A stretch of 62,406 bases of DNA from Desulfobulbus sp. Tol-SR (GCA_000769715.1 JROS01000044.1:5454-67859), one strand, 5' to 3'; positions 1 through 11,560 are shown, counted from the first letter of the stretch. Notes: generated from the letters alone by a model not told the origin. Numbers and translations: made by a program.

Positions 1-837
1 ATAATCGGGGATATACGGCGTGGCAATGCCGGCGAAGTTGGAGCCGCCGCCGCAGCAGCCGATGATGACGTCGGGGTAGTCGCCGGCAAGCTCCATCTGC
101 TTCTTCGCTTCGAGGCCGATGATCGACTGGTGGAGGATGGTGTGGTTGAGGACCGAACCCAGGGCGTACTTGGTGTCGTCGCGGGCGAAGGCATCCTCAA
201 TGGCCTCGGAGATGGCGATGCCGAGCGAGCCGGGGGTGTCGGGGTATTCGGCGAGGATCCGGCGGCCGACCTGGGTTGTGGGGCTCGGGCTGGGGACGAT
301 TTCGGCGCCGTAGGTGTGCATCATCGACTTGCGGTAGGGTTTCTGGTCATAGGAGACCCGGACCATGTAGACCTTGCACTCGATATTGAACTTGGAGGTG
401 GCAAACGACAGGGCGCAGCCCCACTGGCCGGCGCCGGTCTCGGTGGTCAGCCGTTTGACCCCTTCCTTCATGTTGAAGTAGGCCTGGGGCACGGCGCTGT
501 TGGTCTTATGCGACCCGACCGGCGACACGCTCTCGTTCTTGAAGTAGATCCTGGCCTTGGTGCCCAGCGCCTTTTCCAGGTTGGCGGCGCGCACCAGCGG
601 CGCCGGCCGCCAGATCGTGTAGATCTCCCGGACCTCTTCGGGGATGTCGATGAAGCGCTTGTCGGACATCTCCTGCTCGAGCAGCCCCATCGGGAAGATG
701 GCGGCAAGTTTCTCCGGCCCCATCGGCTGGCTGGTTTCGGGGTCGAGCGGCGGTTTCAGGCCGCCCGGGATATCGGGAACGACGTTATACCATTGCGTGG
801 GCATTTCATCATCGCGGAGCAAGATCTTCTTCTGCAT
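1..837 (-). CDS. trpB: Tryptophan synthase beta chain, TrpB2 type (partial, C-terminus outside window)
   Basis: PLP enzyme that condenses indole with serine to make tryptophan. The first 279 codons are present, reading leftward off the window edge. The N-terminus ([18 protein letters not shown]) and the extended segment before WRPAPLVRA are typical of the TrpB2 branch rather than the classical TrpB paired with TrpA. The PLP lysine lies in VGSHKTNSA (near residue 116) and the phosphate-binding loop is GCCGGGSNF near the truncated end. ATG at 837 is preceded by a strong GGAAGGAGG. No trpA is in the window; TrpB2 often stands alone and may act with free indole. It follows the radical SAM gene after 93 bp, so co-transcription is possible. 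Confidence 0.9.
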   Translation of the reverse strand, partial: MQKKILLRDDEMPTQWYNVVPDIPGGLKPPLDPETSQPMGPEKLAAIFPMGLLEQEMSDKRFIDIPEEVREIYTIWRPAPLVRAANLEKALGTKARIYFKNESVSPVGSHKTNSAVPQAYFNMKEGVKRLTTETGAGQWGCALSFATSKFNIECKVYMVRVSYDQKPYRKSMMHTYGAEIVPSPSPTTQVGRRILAEYPDTPGSLGIAISEAIEDAFARDDTKYALGSVLNHTILHQSIIGLEAKKQMELAGDYPDVIIGCCGGGSNFAGIATPYIPDY

Positions 838-930
838 GAAACCTCCTTCCAGTAGGATACGTTGACGGGTGCGGCACATGACTGACGTGTCCACTATCTA
901 CCACAGCCGCACAGATCCGGGCAACAGCGA

Positions 931-3480
<2,550 letters not shown>

Positions 3481-3669
3481 GGGATGGTCTCTGTCATGGA
3501 TGCAGCCCGCATGATGGCGACCACGGGCTGCGTGAGCGGTCCGGCAGCGGCGCCGCTGAATTGTTAAAAGTGGTTGACATTTTTGCCAAAAGTGAGGTAA
3601 GCAGTCAGATGTCGAGCAAATAATCGTACAAAAAGAGCAAGTTATGCTTCACTACACAGGGTATGGACG

Positions 3670-5016
3670 ATGAAACTGGCACTGTATTTCGTGGTGTGTA
3701 TTGTTGGCCTGGTTTCACTTTTTCTCGTGTTTCCGGAGGCATCAGCCCAGGCACCGACGTCGGTTTCCTCGGTTACCTTCCACCGGGACGATGATCAGCA
3801 GGAGAGAATCCGGATCAAGCTTGTCGGAACTCACGCGCCCAAAGTCTTTGCCCTCAAGGGCGATAATCCCCGGCTGATCTGTGATTTTCCCGGGGCCGGA
3901 TACGCCGGCCTGGTAAAGCCGGTGCTCAAGGCAGAAGGGACGCTGGTCAAGGGCATCCGTGTCGGCGCGCACCAATCGCCTGACAAAAAGGTGCGGGTGG
4001 TGCTTGATCTCGAACCGGGCCGGAAATATACATATAGCCGGGAATTTAACAAAGAAGAAAACATCCTCAATATCGTTCTGGTGCCGACGGAAGGGGCCAG
4101 AACAGCTGAAGTTGCGGTTGCAAAAATCGATGCGACCGAGTCAAAACAGATAGTTATCACCGGCGCCAAGAAAGTGCTGCATCCGGTCAAGGAGCAAAAG
4201 GAAATTTCACTCGCGGTGCCTCCGCCAGCCGCTGAAGTTGCCGCATCTGCGGTCCCGGCACCGAAAACACCGGCGGCCGCGGTCGAGGCCGATACGGAAA
4301 AACCGGCTGAGAAGATGGCTGAGCCGGTGGTGCAATCGCCTCCGGTCGCCGCCGCAGTTGCGAAAGAGACCACGGTAGAGAAGGCGGCGGTGAAATCCGC
4401 TGCACCGCCACCGCCGGCGCAGCCCGCCCGGAAAGATGGCAAGCCGGCTGATACAACTGCCGGTGTTGCGCCGCCGGCACCGCAACAGGCAGCGCCTGCC
4501 CCGGTGGTTCCGGAAAAGGCTGCCGTCCAGGCTGCACCGCGAGCGCAGCCCCAGGCAAAAGCACCTGCTCCGCCACGCACCAATCCGGCGCAGCAAGCCC
4601 CTTCCTCCGGAAAGTCCGGGGAGCCGTCCACCCTGCCGGACCCTCTCCTGCAGGAAATTACCTACGAGAACAGTTCGAGCAAGGGCGAGATGATCTTCTT
4701 TCGCCTCAACGGCTTCTTCCCCCCGACCGTATCGGCGGTGGAATCGGACAAGCCCCAGGTCGTCTGCGATTTTATCGGCATGGCCCAGCAGGGTGGCATC
4801 GAGCCGGTCATCGAGGCCAGGGGGGCCTATGTGCAGAAGATCGTCACCACCGTCGACCGCGATCCGAAGAAGATCAAGGTGGTCCTCGAACTGACCGCCG
4901 GCCGTGACTACGATCTCCGGCAGGTCTTTTTCAAGGAGGACAACCTCTTTGTCCTGATCGTCAACGCCCTCGACGAGGAAGGTGCCGCCACGACGGCGGA
5001 CCACGGCGGCAAATAA
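3670..5016 (+). CDS. Secreted protein with two AMIN-like domains and a Pro/Ala-rich linker
   Basis: 448 residues. An N-terminal signal peptide ends near residue 27 (hydrophobic stretch then EASAQA). Two related ~105-residue AMIN-like beta domains follow, residues ~31-137 and ~322-433; both carry a PxxxCDFxG-like core (NPRLICDFPG and KPQVVCDFIG), a later KKxxVVL(D/E)L strand and a FxKExN element. Between them is a ~180-residue Ala/Pro/Lys/Glu-rich linker, probably extended in the periplasm. AMIN domains bind peptidoglycan or localise envelope proteins, so a cell-wall-associated role is inferred. No enzymatic domain is visible. A TTGACA sits at 3574-3579, but I see no convincing -10, and the RBS is weak. 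Confidence 0.75.
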   Translation: MKLALYFVVCIVGLVSLFLVFPEASAQAPTSVSSVTFHRDDDQQERIRIKLVGTHAPKVFALKGDNPRLICDFPGAGYAGLVKPVLKAEGTLVKGIRVGAHQSPDKKVRVVLDLEPGRKYTYSREFNKEENILNIVLVPTEGARTAEVAVAKIDATESKQIVITGAKKVLHPVKEQKEISLAVPPPAAEVAASAVPAPKTPAAAVEADTEKPAEKMAEPVVQSPPVAAAVAKETTVEKAAVKSAAPPPPAQPARKDGKPADTTAGVAPPAPQQAAPAPVVPEKAAVQAAPRAQPQAKAPAPPRTNPAQQAPSSGKSGEPSTLPDPLLQEITYENSSSKGEMIFFRLNGFFPPTVSAVESDKPQVVCDFIGMAQQGGIEPVIEARGAYVQKIVTTVDRDPKKIKVVLELTAGRDYDLRQVFFKEDNLFVLIVNALDEEGAATTADHGGK

Positions 5017-5121
5017 ATCAGGGCCCGTTACGAAATAACCGTTACCTGTGAGCCTTGTGCAAAACGACAAAATCACACAGTACGTCTCACTCGCATCCCG
5101 AATGCACGAGATACATTATGT

Positions 5122-5193
5122 TGTCATGTCGAGCGATAGCGAAAAATCTCGGTTTTCAAGACGAGGAGATTTCTCCCTCCGGTCGAAATGACA
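5122..5193 (+). repeat. Dispersed palindromic intergenic element, core copy 1
   Basis: Imperfect inverted repeat. The left arm begins TGTCATGTCGAGCGATAGCG and ends AAAAATCTC. The right arm runs from GAGATTTCTCCC to CGGTCGAAATGACA. Related cores lie at 36670-36739 and, inverted, at 39508-39578. All three are intergenic, which fits a REP/MITE-like hairpin family. Confidence 0.75.
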
Positions 5194-5239
5194 GCTTCCT
5201 CCGGTCGAAATGACAGCTTCCTCCGGTCGAAATGACAGA
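5177..5239 (+). repeat. 22-bp tandem repeat, about three copies
   Basis: Unit CTCCGGTCGAAATGACAGCT plus TC, at 5177-5198, 5199-5220 and 5221-5239 (last copy partial). The unit is the right arm of the palindromic element, so the array looks like a local amplification of that arm. Confidence 0.9.
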
Positions 5240-5347
5240 TCCCGCATCTGTTCTTTGTGCAAAGAGGCTCCTGTTCGTCCATTTCGTTACCGGCCTGAGA
5301 GGCCGTAACGACTCTCCCCACCGTTACGGCAATTTTAATCCAACGGC

Positions 5348-6178
5348 CTACGGCAGCAATCGCCGGGTAAAACCTGCCGGGATCGGGAGCACGAAATCGC
5401 GCTCCCGACAGGTTTCATTCGCCTGCAGATCGGTGAGTCCGAGGCTGATCTCACCCCCGAAGGCCAGCTGGCGCATCGTGATCTGTGCCGGTTGCCGGCA
5501 GCCGCCGACCTCCTCCCATTCGCCATAAGTGATTTCGGCCAGGATCCGGCCCTTCCCGTCTTCGAGAATCCGGGTCAGCAGCAGGGACTGATCGATGTCG
5601 ACGAGCAGGTGGGTCGTCGTTTCATTGCCCCCGAGCGTGGTGCTGAAGGAGACCCATGTCCCTCGTCCTTCGCCGTCGGCGCGGAAGGACAGTGATTCCT
5701 GCCGCCCCTGGTCGATCCGGCCGGTCAGCCACTCTCCCCATGACCCGGAAAAAAAGGCCGGCGGGATATCATGAAGCAGGGCGTAGGATGCGAGCCTGCC
5801 GGACATCGCCGTCCTCTTCGAGGTATTCAGGGTCGTAAAGTCAAGTCCGTCGGTGGTCACGGCGAACAGCGGCTGGCCGAGCGGGTTGGAGGCGATGAAC
5901 TTGATCGAGTCGGGCAGCATGGTCTGGATGTAGCCGCTCAGCGACCTGGTCTCGAGATGGTTTTTCATCGACATGACGGCGTTGCCGTCGAGACAGGGGA
6001 GACAGGCGGCATCCCGCTGCTGCATGCGGCGGAAGACCTGTTCGACCGCCTTGCCCCGGTCCGGGCCGAGGTCCTCCTGCCAGGGTTTTTTGGCGCAGCC
6101 TCCGGCCAGGAAGAGGAGGAGCACCAGGGAGAGGAAGAGTCGGGCGGCTGGATTGTCAGTTTTTCCTGTCAAGATCAT
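5348..6178 (-). CDS. Outer-membrane lipoprotein, LolB-like candidate
   Basis: 276 residues. The signal sequence ends in a clear lipobox, LAGGC, with the acylated Cys near residue 28. The body (HLETRSLSGYIQTMLPDSIK, NPLGQPLFAVTTDG) resembles the LolA/LolB beta-fold, in which a hydrophobic cavity carries lipoproteins. Its start overlaps the end of the upstream TPR lipoprotein gene by 23 bp. A TPR lipoprotein followed by lolB is a known arrangement in Pseudomonas and relatives, which supports the LolB reading; there ispE follows, but not here. Function is inferred; sequence identity to LolB is too low to be sure by eye. Confidence 0.6.
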   Translation of the reverse strand: MILTGKTDNPAARLFLSLVLLLFLAGGCAKKPWQEDLGPDRGKAVEQVFRRMQQRDAACLPCLDGNAVMSMKNHLETRSLSGYIQTMLPDSIKFIASNPLGQPLFAVTTDGLDFTTLNTSKRTAMSGRLASYALLHDIPPAFFSGSWGEWLTGRIDQGRQESLSFRADGEGRGTWVSFSTTLGGNETTTHLLVDIDQSLLLTRILEDGKGRILAEITYGEWEEVGGCRQPAQITMRQLAFGGEISLGLTDLQANETCRERDFVLPIPAGFTRRLLP

Positions 6179-7904
6179 GCAGCTTTTTCCTTGCAGCAGC
6201 TTTTTTTTCCTCTTCTTCGAAAAGTTCGATAGCCTTGCGATACGCTTCTCCGGCCTTGTCTGTCATCTGCAGCGACGTATAGACATCACCCAGATGATCA
6301 AAGATGTTCGGGTCTTCGGGGGCGAGTTTCACCGCCTTCTCCAGCCAAGTCCTCGCTTCGTTCAGGCGGCCCAGCCGGTAGTACACCCAGCCGAGACTGT
6401 CGAGGATATAGCCGTTATCCGGTTTCAGTTCGACCGCCTTCTCGATGTACTTGAGCGCCCGGTCCAGATTGATGTTTCTGTCGGCCCAGACATAGCCGAT
6501 GTAATTCAGGGCCTCAGGATGATCCGGGTACAGTTCGAGCACCCGTTCCATGATCGTGATCGCCTCGTCCTGCTGCCCCTTCTTGTCGACCAGGATCGCC
6601 GATTCAAAGAGGAGCTGCTCATCATCGGGGAAAAGGTCGATCCCGTCCTGAAGGATCTGGAGGGCGCTGTCGATTTCGCCTTTTTCTTCATGGAGCGAGG
6701 CGAGGAGGGCGTAAAACAGCGGCCGCCGCAGGTTGCTGTCGGCCACCGCCTTTCGGAGCAGGGACAGCGCCTCGTCGAGCCGCCCGCTCTCCCGCAGGAT
6801 CCGGACGTGCAGGTAGACGGCCTCTTCGAATTCGGTATCTTCCGGACCAATTTTCTCAAGGTAGCCGATGGCGGCATCGTTGTCGTTATCCTGAACGGCG
6901 ATCAAGGCCAGGGTATATCGGGCCTCGGATGAGTCGTGTTCATCGGCGACCTCGATCAGCAGCTGCTTGGCTTCGGCCATGCGGTCGGTCCGCAGGAGGA
7001 TGCGGGCGATGATCAGATCGATGCGTTCCGGGGTGCCGCTGAGGTCGCGGAGTCGGGTGAGCTCATCAATCGCCTCCTGGTTTTTCCCCATCAGCAGCAT
7101 GGTCTGGACCAGGCCGAGAACGGCCCGTTCATCGGTATCATCGGTCTCGATGATCGAGTTGTAGAGTTTGATCGCCTTGTCGTAGCGTTCATGCTTGGTA
7201 TAGAATTCAGCCATTTCATAGGCCAGTTCGGGTGACCAGTTGAGTTCCAGGGCCCGCTCGAATTCCTGGCCGGCGCCGGTGAAGTCACGGATCTGGACCA
7301 GCAGCCGGGCGAGGTAGACATGGCCGAGGAAAAGACGTTCGTCCGCGTGAATCAGATTGCGGAAAATGATCTCCGCCTCCCGGAATTTTTTCTGCTCGGT
7401 ATACAGGATTCCCAGGCGGAGGAGGACGGCGATGTTGCCTGGGTCGTGCCTCAGTGCTTCGTGGTAGAGGCGGATGGCCTCGGCCTGGTTGTGGTCCTGG
7501 ATTTTGAGATGAGCCAGCAGGAGGTACAGGTCGCTGTCCTTCGGCCGTTCCTTGATCGCCTGCTGCAGCCATTCCACCGCTTTGGTATTTTCTCCCTGTT
7601 TGATCAACACCAGCGGGATCTTCTTCAGCACATAATCGGCATCCGGGTCGCAGATGACGGCCTTGTCATAGGCCTCGAGGGCTTCATCGAACCGTTGATA
7701 GTATTCGGCGTTGCTGCCCCAGAGGAAATAGAAATAGGAACAGCCGAGATCCGCCTTCTCCGCCTTCTCCGCCTGCTTGACTGCTGCCGGCGCCGGCGAG
7801 GTCGATGGAGCCGGCGACGGCGGCGGTTGCGGCGGCGATGGGGCGGCGCAGGAACCGAGAAACAGGATGCACGCCAGAAAGAGTGTCGGGTGGATGCGGT
7901 TCAT
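6156..7904 (-). CDS. TPR-repeat lipoprotein
   Basis: 582 residues beginning with a lipoprotein signal, LFLGSC, the lipidated Cys near residue 19, then a short Pro/Ser/Ala-rich spacer. From about residue 50 to the end it is a continuous array of 34-residue tetratricopeptide repeats, roughly 14-15; the later ones are closest to consensus (for example DSLGWVYYRLGRLNEARTWL and FDHLGDVYTSL). TPR arrays are protein-binding scaffolds, and the anchor implies an outer-membrane periplasmic face. It is 4 bp downstream of tmk and overlaps the LolB-like gene, so it belongs to the pdxA-tmk operon. The partner is unknown. Confidence 0.85.
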   Translation of the reverse strand: MNRIHPTLFLACILFLGSCAAPSPPQPPPSPAPSTSPAPAAVKQAEKAEKADLGCSYFYFLWGSNAEYYQRFDEALEAYDKAVICDPDADYVLKKIPLVLIKQGENTKAVEWLQQAIKERPKDSDLYLLLAHLKIQDHNQAEAIRLYHEALRHDPGNIAVLLRLGILYTEQKKFREAEIIFRNLIHADERLFLGHVYLARLLVQIRDFTGAGQEFERALELNWSPELAYEMAEFYTKHERYDKAIKLYNSIIETDDTDERAVLGLVQTMLLMGKNQEAIDELTRLRDLSGTPERIDLIIARILLRTDRMAEAKQLLIEVADEHDSSEARYTLALIAVQDNDNDAAIGYLEKIGPEDTEFEEAVYLHVRILRESGRLDEALSLLRKAVADSNLRRPLFYALLASLHEEKGEIDSALQILQDGIDLFPDDEQLLFESAILVDKKGQQDEAITIMERVLELYPDHPEALNYIGYVWADRNINLDRALKYIEKAVELKPDNGYILDSLGWVYYRLGRLNEARTWLEKAVKLAPEDPNIFDHLGDVYTSLQMTDKAGEAYRKAIELFEEEEKKAAARKKLHDLDRKN

Positions 7905-7908
7905 CTGG

Positions 7909-8544
7909 TCAGTCGGCGGAAGAGGGGGTTGGAAGCAGCGGCAGGATCAAGGACAGGATTTCATCCCGCACCGTTTCGATCGGCAGCGCGGCGTTGATGC
8001 GCCGGATATAGGGTAGATCGAGAGCGGCGAAGATCGCGGCCACCCGGGTCAGGCCTTCGGCCTTCTCGAAATCGTTCAGGTGCTCTCCCCGGCTCGCCGT
8101 GATCCGTTCGATGCCGAGGGCAACCGGGGCCTCGAACAGGATGGCGAGATCCGGTACCGGGGCGAAGCGGTTGCGGGCGAGAATGGTGTCGACGTCCATC
8201 CCGTTTGCTCCCTGGTAGGCGGCGGTGGAGAGATAATACCGGTCACAGAGGATGATGCGGCCGGTCTCCAGGGCCGGCTGCAACAGCTCGTCGACATGGT
8301 GGCGGCGATCGGCGATGAAGAGCTCGAGTTCCTCCCCCTGCGAACATTCTCCACGATTGGCGTAGAGGGCCCGGATCTTCAGACCGTATGGACCATCGGT
8401 CGGTTCGCGGGTAGTGACGACCGGATAACCGCGCTGCCTGAGGGCATCGGCGACGAGCCGGATCTGGGTCGATTTGCCGGTTCCGTCGATGCCTTCGAAG
8501 ACGATCAGCCGACCTCTGGCAGGAGGGTGGTTGGTCCGGTTCAT
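7909..8544 (-). CDS. tmk: Thymidylate kinase
   Basis: Phosphorylates dTMP to dTDP with ATP, essential for DNA precursor supply. 211 residues, normal for the family. The P-loop is FEGIDGTGKSTQ, the DR(Y/H) motif is LCDRYYLSTAAYQG, and TREPTDGPYG matches the region that contacts the dTMP phosphate. Its start overlaps the end of pdxA by 4 bp, suggesting translational coupling. The TPR lipoprotein follows after 4 bp. Confidence 0.95.
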   Translation of the reverse strand: MNRTNHPPARGRLIVFEGIDGTGKSTQIRLVADALRQRGYPVVTTREPTDGPYGLKIRALYANRGECSQGEELELFIADRRHHVDELLQPALETGRIILCDRYYLSTAAYQGANGMDVDTILARNRFAPVPDLAILFEAPVALGIERITASRGEHLNDFEKAEGLTRVAAIFAALDLPYIRRINAALPIETVRDEILSLILPLLPTPSSAD

Positions 8545-9554
8545 GGTCTCTGGTCAAAGCGTGTTCTGTTGGCGCTGATTGCGGCGGCCAGGTCGACGGC
8601 GGCGGTGAGGCTCGAGGCGTCGGCGACGCCCCTGCCGGCGATGTCGTAGGCCGTGCCGTGGTCGACGGAGGTGCGGACGAGGGGGAGTCCGAGCGTGACG
8701 TTGACGCCGTCGCTGAAATGGAGCAGTTTGAACGGGATCAACCCCTGGTCGTGGTACATGCAGACGACGGCGTCGTAGAGGCCGGAGGCGGCCTTGAAGA
8801 AAACGGTATCGGGTGGAAACGGCCCCTCGACCCGGATGCCGTCGAGTCGAGCCTGCTGGACGGCGGGCTGGATGATGGTGCCTTCCTCGTCGCCGAACAG
8901 GCCGTTCTCGCCGGCATGGGGGTTGAGGCCGGCGACGGCGATCCGCGGTTGCGGCAGGGCGAAGTCCCGCCGCAGCGATCCCTGGGTCATCCGGATGAGC
9001 CGCAGCACCGCCGCGGTGGTCAACCGGGCGGGGACCTCGCCGAGGGGGCAGTGAATGGTGACGAGGGTGACCCGCAATCTGGTGCCGGCCAGCATCATCG
9101 CCACTTTCGGAGTCCCGGTCAGCGCGGCGAGCATCTCGGTGTGGCCGGGGTAGGAGTAACCTGCCGCCTGCAGCGCCGCCTTGGAGATCGGACAGGTAGC
9201 GATCGCGTCCAGAATTCCCGCCCGCGTCAGCCGCACCCCCTCTTCGATGTAGCCGGCCATCGCCGTCGCGGTAGCGATGGTCGGGGTTCCCCAGCGCAGG
9301 TCCCGGGCCGGCAGGCGTGACAGTTCGATGACCGGCAGGGCCCCGACCGGCAGCGGAGTCCCAGGCAGCCAGGGGCTGAGGGCGACGTCCAGCGACAGTT
9401 CAGCCGCACACCTGGCCAACACCCCGAGATCTCCAAGGATGACCGGAGTGGGGGAGGTTGAGGAATCAGTCCGAAGGGCATGCCGGAGGATGATTTCCGG
9501 CCCGATCCCTGCCGGACAGCCCATTGTGATACCAACGATCGACATATGCATCAC
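8541..9554 (-). CDS. pdxA: 4-hydroxythreonine-4-phosphate dehydrogenase
   Basis: NAD-dependent oxidation of 4-phosphohydroxy-L-threonine in the DXP-dependent pyridoxal phosphate pathway. 337 residues. Diagnostic stretches are ITMGCPAGIGPEI at the N-terminus, GHTEMLAALTG, GLNPHAGENG, and the C-terminal metal/NAD region MYHDQGLIPFK with SVDHGTAYDIAG. His residues for divalent metal binding are present in GHTE, YHDQ and VDHG. It starts 67 bp after the end of yraN and is coupled to tmk by a 4-bp overlap. Confidence 0.95.
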   Translation of the reverse strand: MMHMSIVGITMGCPAGIGPEIILRHALRTDSSTSPTPVILGDLGVLARCAAELSLDVALSPWLPGTPLPVGALPVIELSRLPARDLRWGTPTIATATAMAGYIEEGVRLTRAGILDAIATCPISKAALQAAGYSYPGHTEMLAALTGTPKVAMMLAGTRLRVTLVTIHCPLGEVPARLTTAAVLRLIRMTQGSLRRDFALPQPRIAVAGLNPHAGENGLFGDEEGTIIQPAVQQARLDGIRVEGPFPPDTVFFKAASGLYDAVVCMYHDQGLIPFKLLHFSDGVNVTLGLPLVRTSVDHGTAYDIAGRGVADASSLTAAVDLAAAISANRTRFDQRP

Positions 9555-9621
9555 TGTAACCGTAAATGTGGATTAGTCAAAGGCTTCGGATATCCACCGG
9601 TAAAAAAGCGGGAAATGGGAG

Positions 9622-10002
9622 TTAGAAGCAGGAATCGGGGAGATCGAAGGCATTCGGGATATGATCGATCCGATATCCGCCGTCACCATCGATCAGCACG
9701 GCGATGACATCGAAACGGGCCGGCCTGTCGAGCAGCCGGTGGGCGGCAAGGTACATCTGGGCCACCCGGGCGATCTGCATCCTTTTTCTCACCGTGACCG
9801 CCTCGCCGGGGGAATACCTGCCCCCGGCCACACGGCTCTTGACCTCGATGAAGACGGTGCAGTCGCCGTCCCTGGCGATGATATCGATCTCGCCCCGCCG
9901 CTGCCGATAGTTGCGGGCCAGGATCTGGTATCCCAGGCGGGTAAGATGGGCTGCGGCCAGATCCTCGCCTTTTTTGCCGAAGGCGATGCGCTTATCGGAC
10001 AA
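9622..10002 (-). CDS. yraN: YraN family protein (UPF0102), nuclease-fold
   Basis: 126 residues if started at TTG 10002-10000, giving (M)SDKRIAFGKKGEDLAA, the usual N-terminus. A longer in-frame ORF reaches 10137 but adds an unrelated Arg-rich tail inside rnhB. The core shows a restriction-endonuclease-like pattern, GYQILARNYRQRRGEIDII followed by FIEVKSR (E-x-K). A GGGGGG-rich stretch precedes the TTG. It overlaps the end of rnhB by 11 bp. The rplS-rnhB-yraN order is common in this phylum. Biochemical role unsettled. Confidence 0.85.
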   Translation of the reverse strand: MSDKRIAFGKKGEDLAAAHLTRLGYQILARNYRQRRGEIDIIARDGDCTVFIEVKSRVAGGRYSPGEAVTVRKRMQIARVAQMYLAAHRLLDRPARFDVIAVLIDGDGGYRIDHIPNAFDLPDSCF

Positions 10003-10726
10003 ATTCCCGCACCCCCCGGAAGGTCCGCCGATGTTCCGGACATGGTCCGTGGCGGACGATGGCCGTGCGATGCTCGCGCGTCGGGTAGCCTTTGTGGCGC
10101 GAAAAGCCGTAATCCGGAAAGTGGAGATGCAGCTCATCCATTATCGCATCCCGCTGCACCTTGGCGACGATCGAGGCGGCGGCAATCGAGGCGCTTCTGG
10201 AGTCACCCTTGATCAGGGCCTCCTGGGGAATGGCGGCGGGGATGGTGAACCTGCCGTCGACGAGGATGAAATCGGGGGCATGGTGGTGCCGCCTGGCCAG
10301 ATCTTCATACGCCAGTTTCATCGCCTCCAGAGAGGCCCTGAGGATATTGATGGCATCGATGGTCTGAGCGGAGACGATACCGACGCCGATGTGGGCGCCG
10401 ATGGCGGCGAGTTGCCGGCGGAGTTCGGCGCGACGGGTGGGGGAAAGGGTCTTGGAATCGCGAAAGACGGTGTAGTCGCAATGGGCGGGAAGGATCACGC
10501 AAGCGGCTACGACCGGGCCGGCCAATGGGCCTCGCCCAGCCTCGTCCGCCCCGGCAACCCGGTTGTAGCCTTGGGTTTGCAGCAGGCGTTCGTGGTGGAA
10601 GGTGTCGCTGGCGATGCTGCCATCACCTGCACAGGCCGGGATGATGTCGCGACCGCTCAGCATGCAGGGAGACCGGTGACATCGGCGACGGGGAGGAACC
10701 CCTGTCGCGATGTCGCTGTCAAACAC
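9992..10726 (-). CDS. rnhB: Ribonuclease HII
   Basis: Cleaves RNA in RNA/DNA hybrids and at misincorporated ribonucleotides. The motif VAGADEAGRGPLAGPVVAA carries the acidic DEAG metal site; further acidic residues lie in RDSKTLS and DFILVDG, with SIAAASIVAKVQRD the GRxxA-like region. The ORF from GTG 10726 has 244 residues, with about 50 before the first motif, longer than usual; ATG at 10663 is an alternative start, and neither has a strong Shine-Dalgarno. It lies 9 bp after rplS and overlaps yraN. Confidence 0.93.
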   Translation of the reverse strand: MFDSDIATGVPPRRRCHRSPCMLSGRDIIPACAGDGSIASDTFHHERLLQTQGYNRVAGADEAGRGPLAGPVVAACVILPAHCDYTVFRDSKTLSPTRRAELRRQLAAIGAHIGVGIVSAQTIDAINILRASLEAMKLAYEDLARRHHHAPDFILVDGRFTIPAAIPQEALIKGDSRSASIAAASIVAKVQRDAIMDELHLHFPDYGFSRHKGYPTREHRTAIVRHGPCPEHRRTFRGVREFVR

Positions 10727-10735
10727 ACGGCAATG

Positions 10736-11089
10736 CTACTTGGTGAGACCACGCTCACGGATACGGGCGGCCTTGCCTCGTCTGCTGCGCAGGTAGTACA
10801 GGCGTGAACGCCGGACCCGGCCCTGGGTGACGAGCTCGATTTTTTCGAGACGCGGATTATGCAGGGCGAAGGTCTTTTCGACACCGACTCCGTGCGACAC
10901 CTTGCGGACCGTGAACGTTGCGTCGATAGTTCCACGACTGCGCTTCGAGACGACGCCCTGGAATATCTGAATCCGCTCCTTGTTGCCTTCAACGATGCGG
11001 ATATGGACGGCGACGGTATCTCCGGGGCGAAATACCGGAAGATCCTGGCGCATCTGTTCCTCATTGATTCGTTCGATTATTGTGCTCAT
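10736..11089 (-). CDS. rplS: 50S ribosomal protein L19
   Basis: Ribosomal protein at the 30S-50S interface. 117 residues, standard length, with the family pattern [33 protein letters not shown] and the basic C-terminus [20 protein letters not shown]. It sits in the conserved rpsP-rimM-trmD-rplS block; here the SPOUT methyltransferase gene between trmD and rplS is broken. Confidence 0.98.
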   Translation of the reverse strand: MSTIIERINEEQMRQDLPVFRPGDTVAVHIRIVEGNKERIQIFQGVVSKRSRGTIDATFTVRKVSHGVGVEKTFALHNPRLEKIELVTQGRVRRSRLYYLRSRRGKAARIRERGLTK

Positions 11090-11153
11090 ATCGTATTCTG
11101 TTAGGTTGAGATATATGTATGGATCTGCGATCCTCTTCGTTGTTTCTTTCAGT

Positions 11154-11560
11154 TCATCGGCCGAGCAGGCGGTCGAGAATGATCGCCACTGCCGACCGGA
11201 CCGAAAGGTGATTGTATCCCGTCCCGCCTTTCAGCGGCGGCAGAACTGCATCCATCGTCGCCATAATCTCCGGGGCCAGGCCATGGGCGGTACCGAAGAT
11301 CAGCAGCACCGGTTGGCCCGCCGTCATCAAGCCGCCCCGTAGCCCTCACGCCAGTGGCCGATGATGTCTCCGACAAACCCCTGCTGGTCGACATAGGGGG
11401 TGGTGATATAGTACCGGTGCACCCCGTATGTGCGTGCAGCCCTGGCTATATCATGGACATCGAGATTTGTCACGGCAGAACCGATCGTCTCCCCCCTTTT
11501 GTTGCGCACCGGGAAGTGCACTAGGGCGATGCTGACGGGCGCCGGCGTCTCAGCAACCAT
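11154..11560 (-). pseudogene. SPOUT-type RNA methyltransferase (TM1570/PF09936-like), internally deleted and split
   Basis: Two pieces of one family in different frames. The N-terminal piece (11327-11560, 77 codons) reads ALVHFPVRNKRGE, SAVTNLDVHDIARAARTYGV and ends at HWREGYGAA-stop. The C-terminal piece (11154-11327, 57 codons) starts at an ATG overlapping that stop as TGATG, and reads PVLLIFGTAHGLAPEI, then [19 protein letters not shown], the SAM-binding knot. In intact relatives about 50-60 residues (after GAxYNPxR) separate these pieces; here they are gone. It may be a real deletion, a split gene or an assembly error. The TGATG would allow coupled translation of a second half-protein. 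The trmD start overlaps its upstream neighbour region by 11 bp as in an intact operon. Confidence 0.8.

Larger units (their letters stand above)
5051..5272. repeat. Putative MITE-like repeat element, copy 1 (extended limits)
   Basis: A non-coding spacer bounded by inverted ends: GAGCCTTGTGCAAA at 5051 and its near-complement (TTTGTGCAAAGAGGCTC) ending at 5272. The interior contains the 71-bp palindromic core and a tandem triplication. The flank left of the core shares scattered blocks with the region at 36589-36774 (TGCAAAA, ACACA, CTCGCATC, then the core), so the mobile or repeated unit may be about 180 bp, here enlarged by two extra 22-bp units. No ORF is evident. The boundaries are my estimate. 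Confidence 0.4.

Noticed and set aside
3574-3602. Sigma-70 promoter for the AMIN-domain gene
   Set aside because: TTGACA is present, but no acceptable -10 hexamer lies 16-18 bp downstream.
5177-5239. CRISPR array
   Set aside because: The 22-bp copies are directly adjacent with no spacers.
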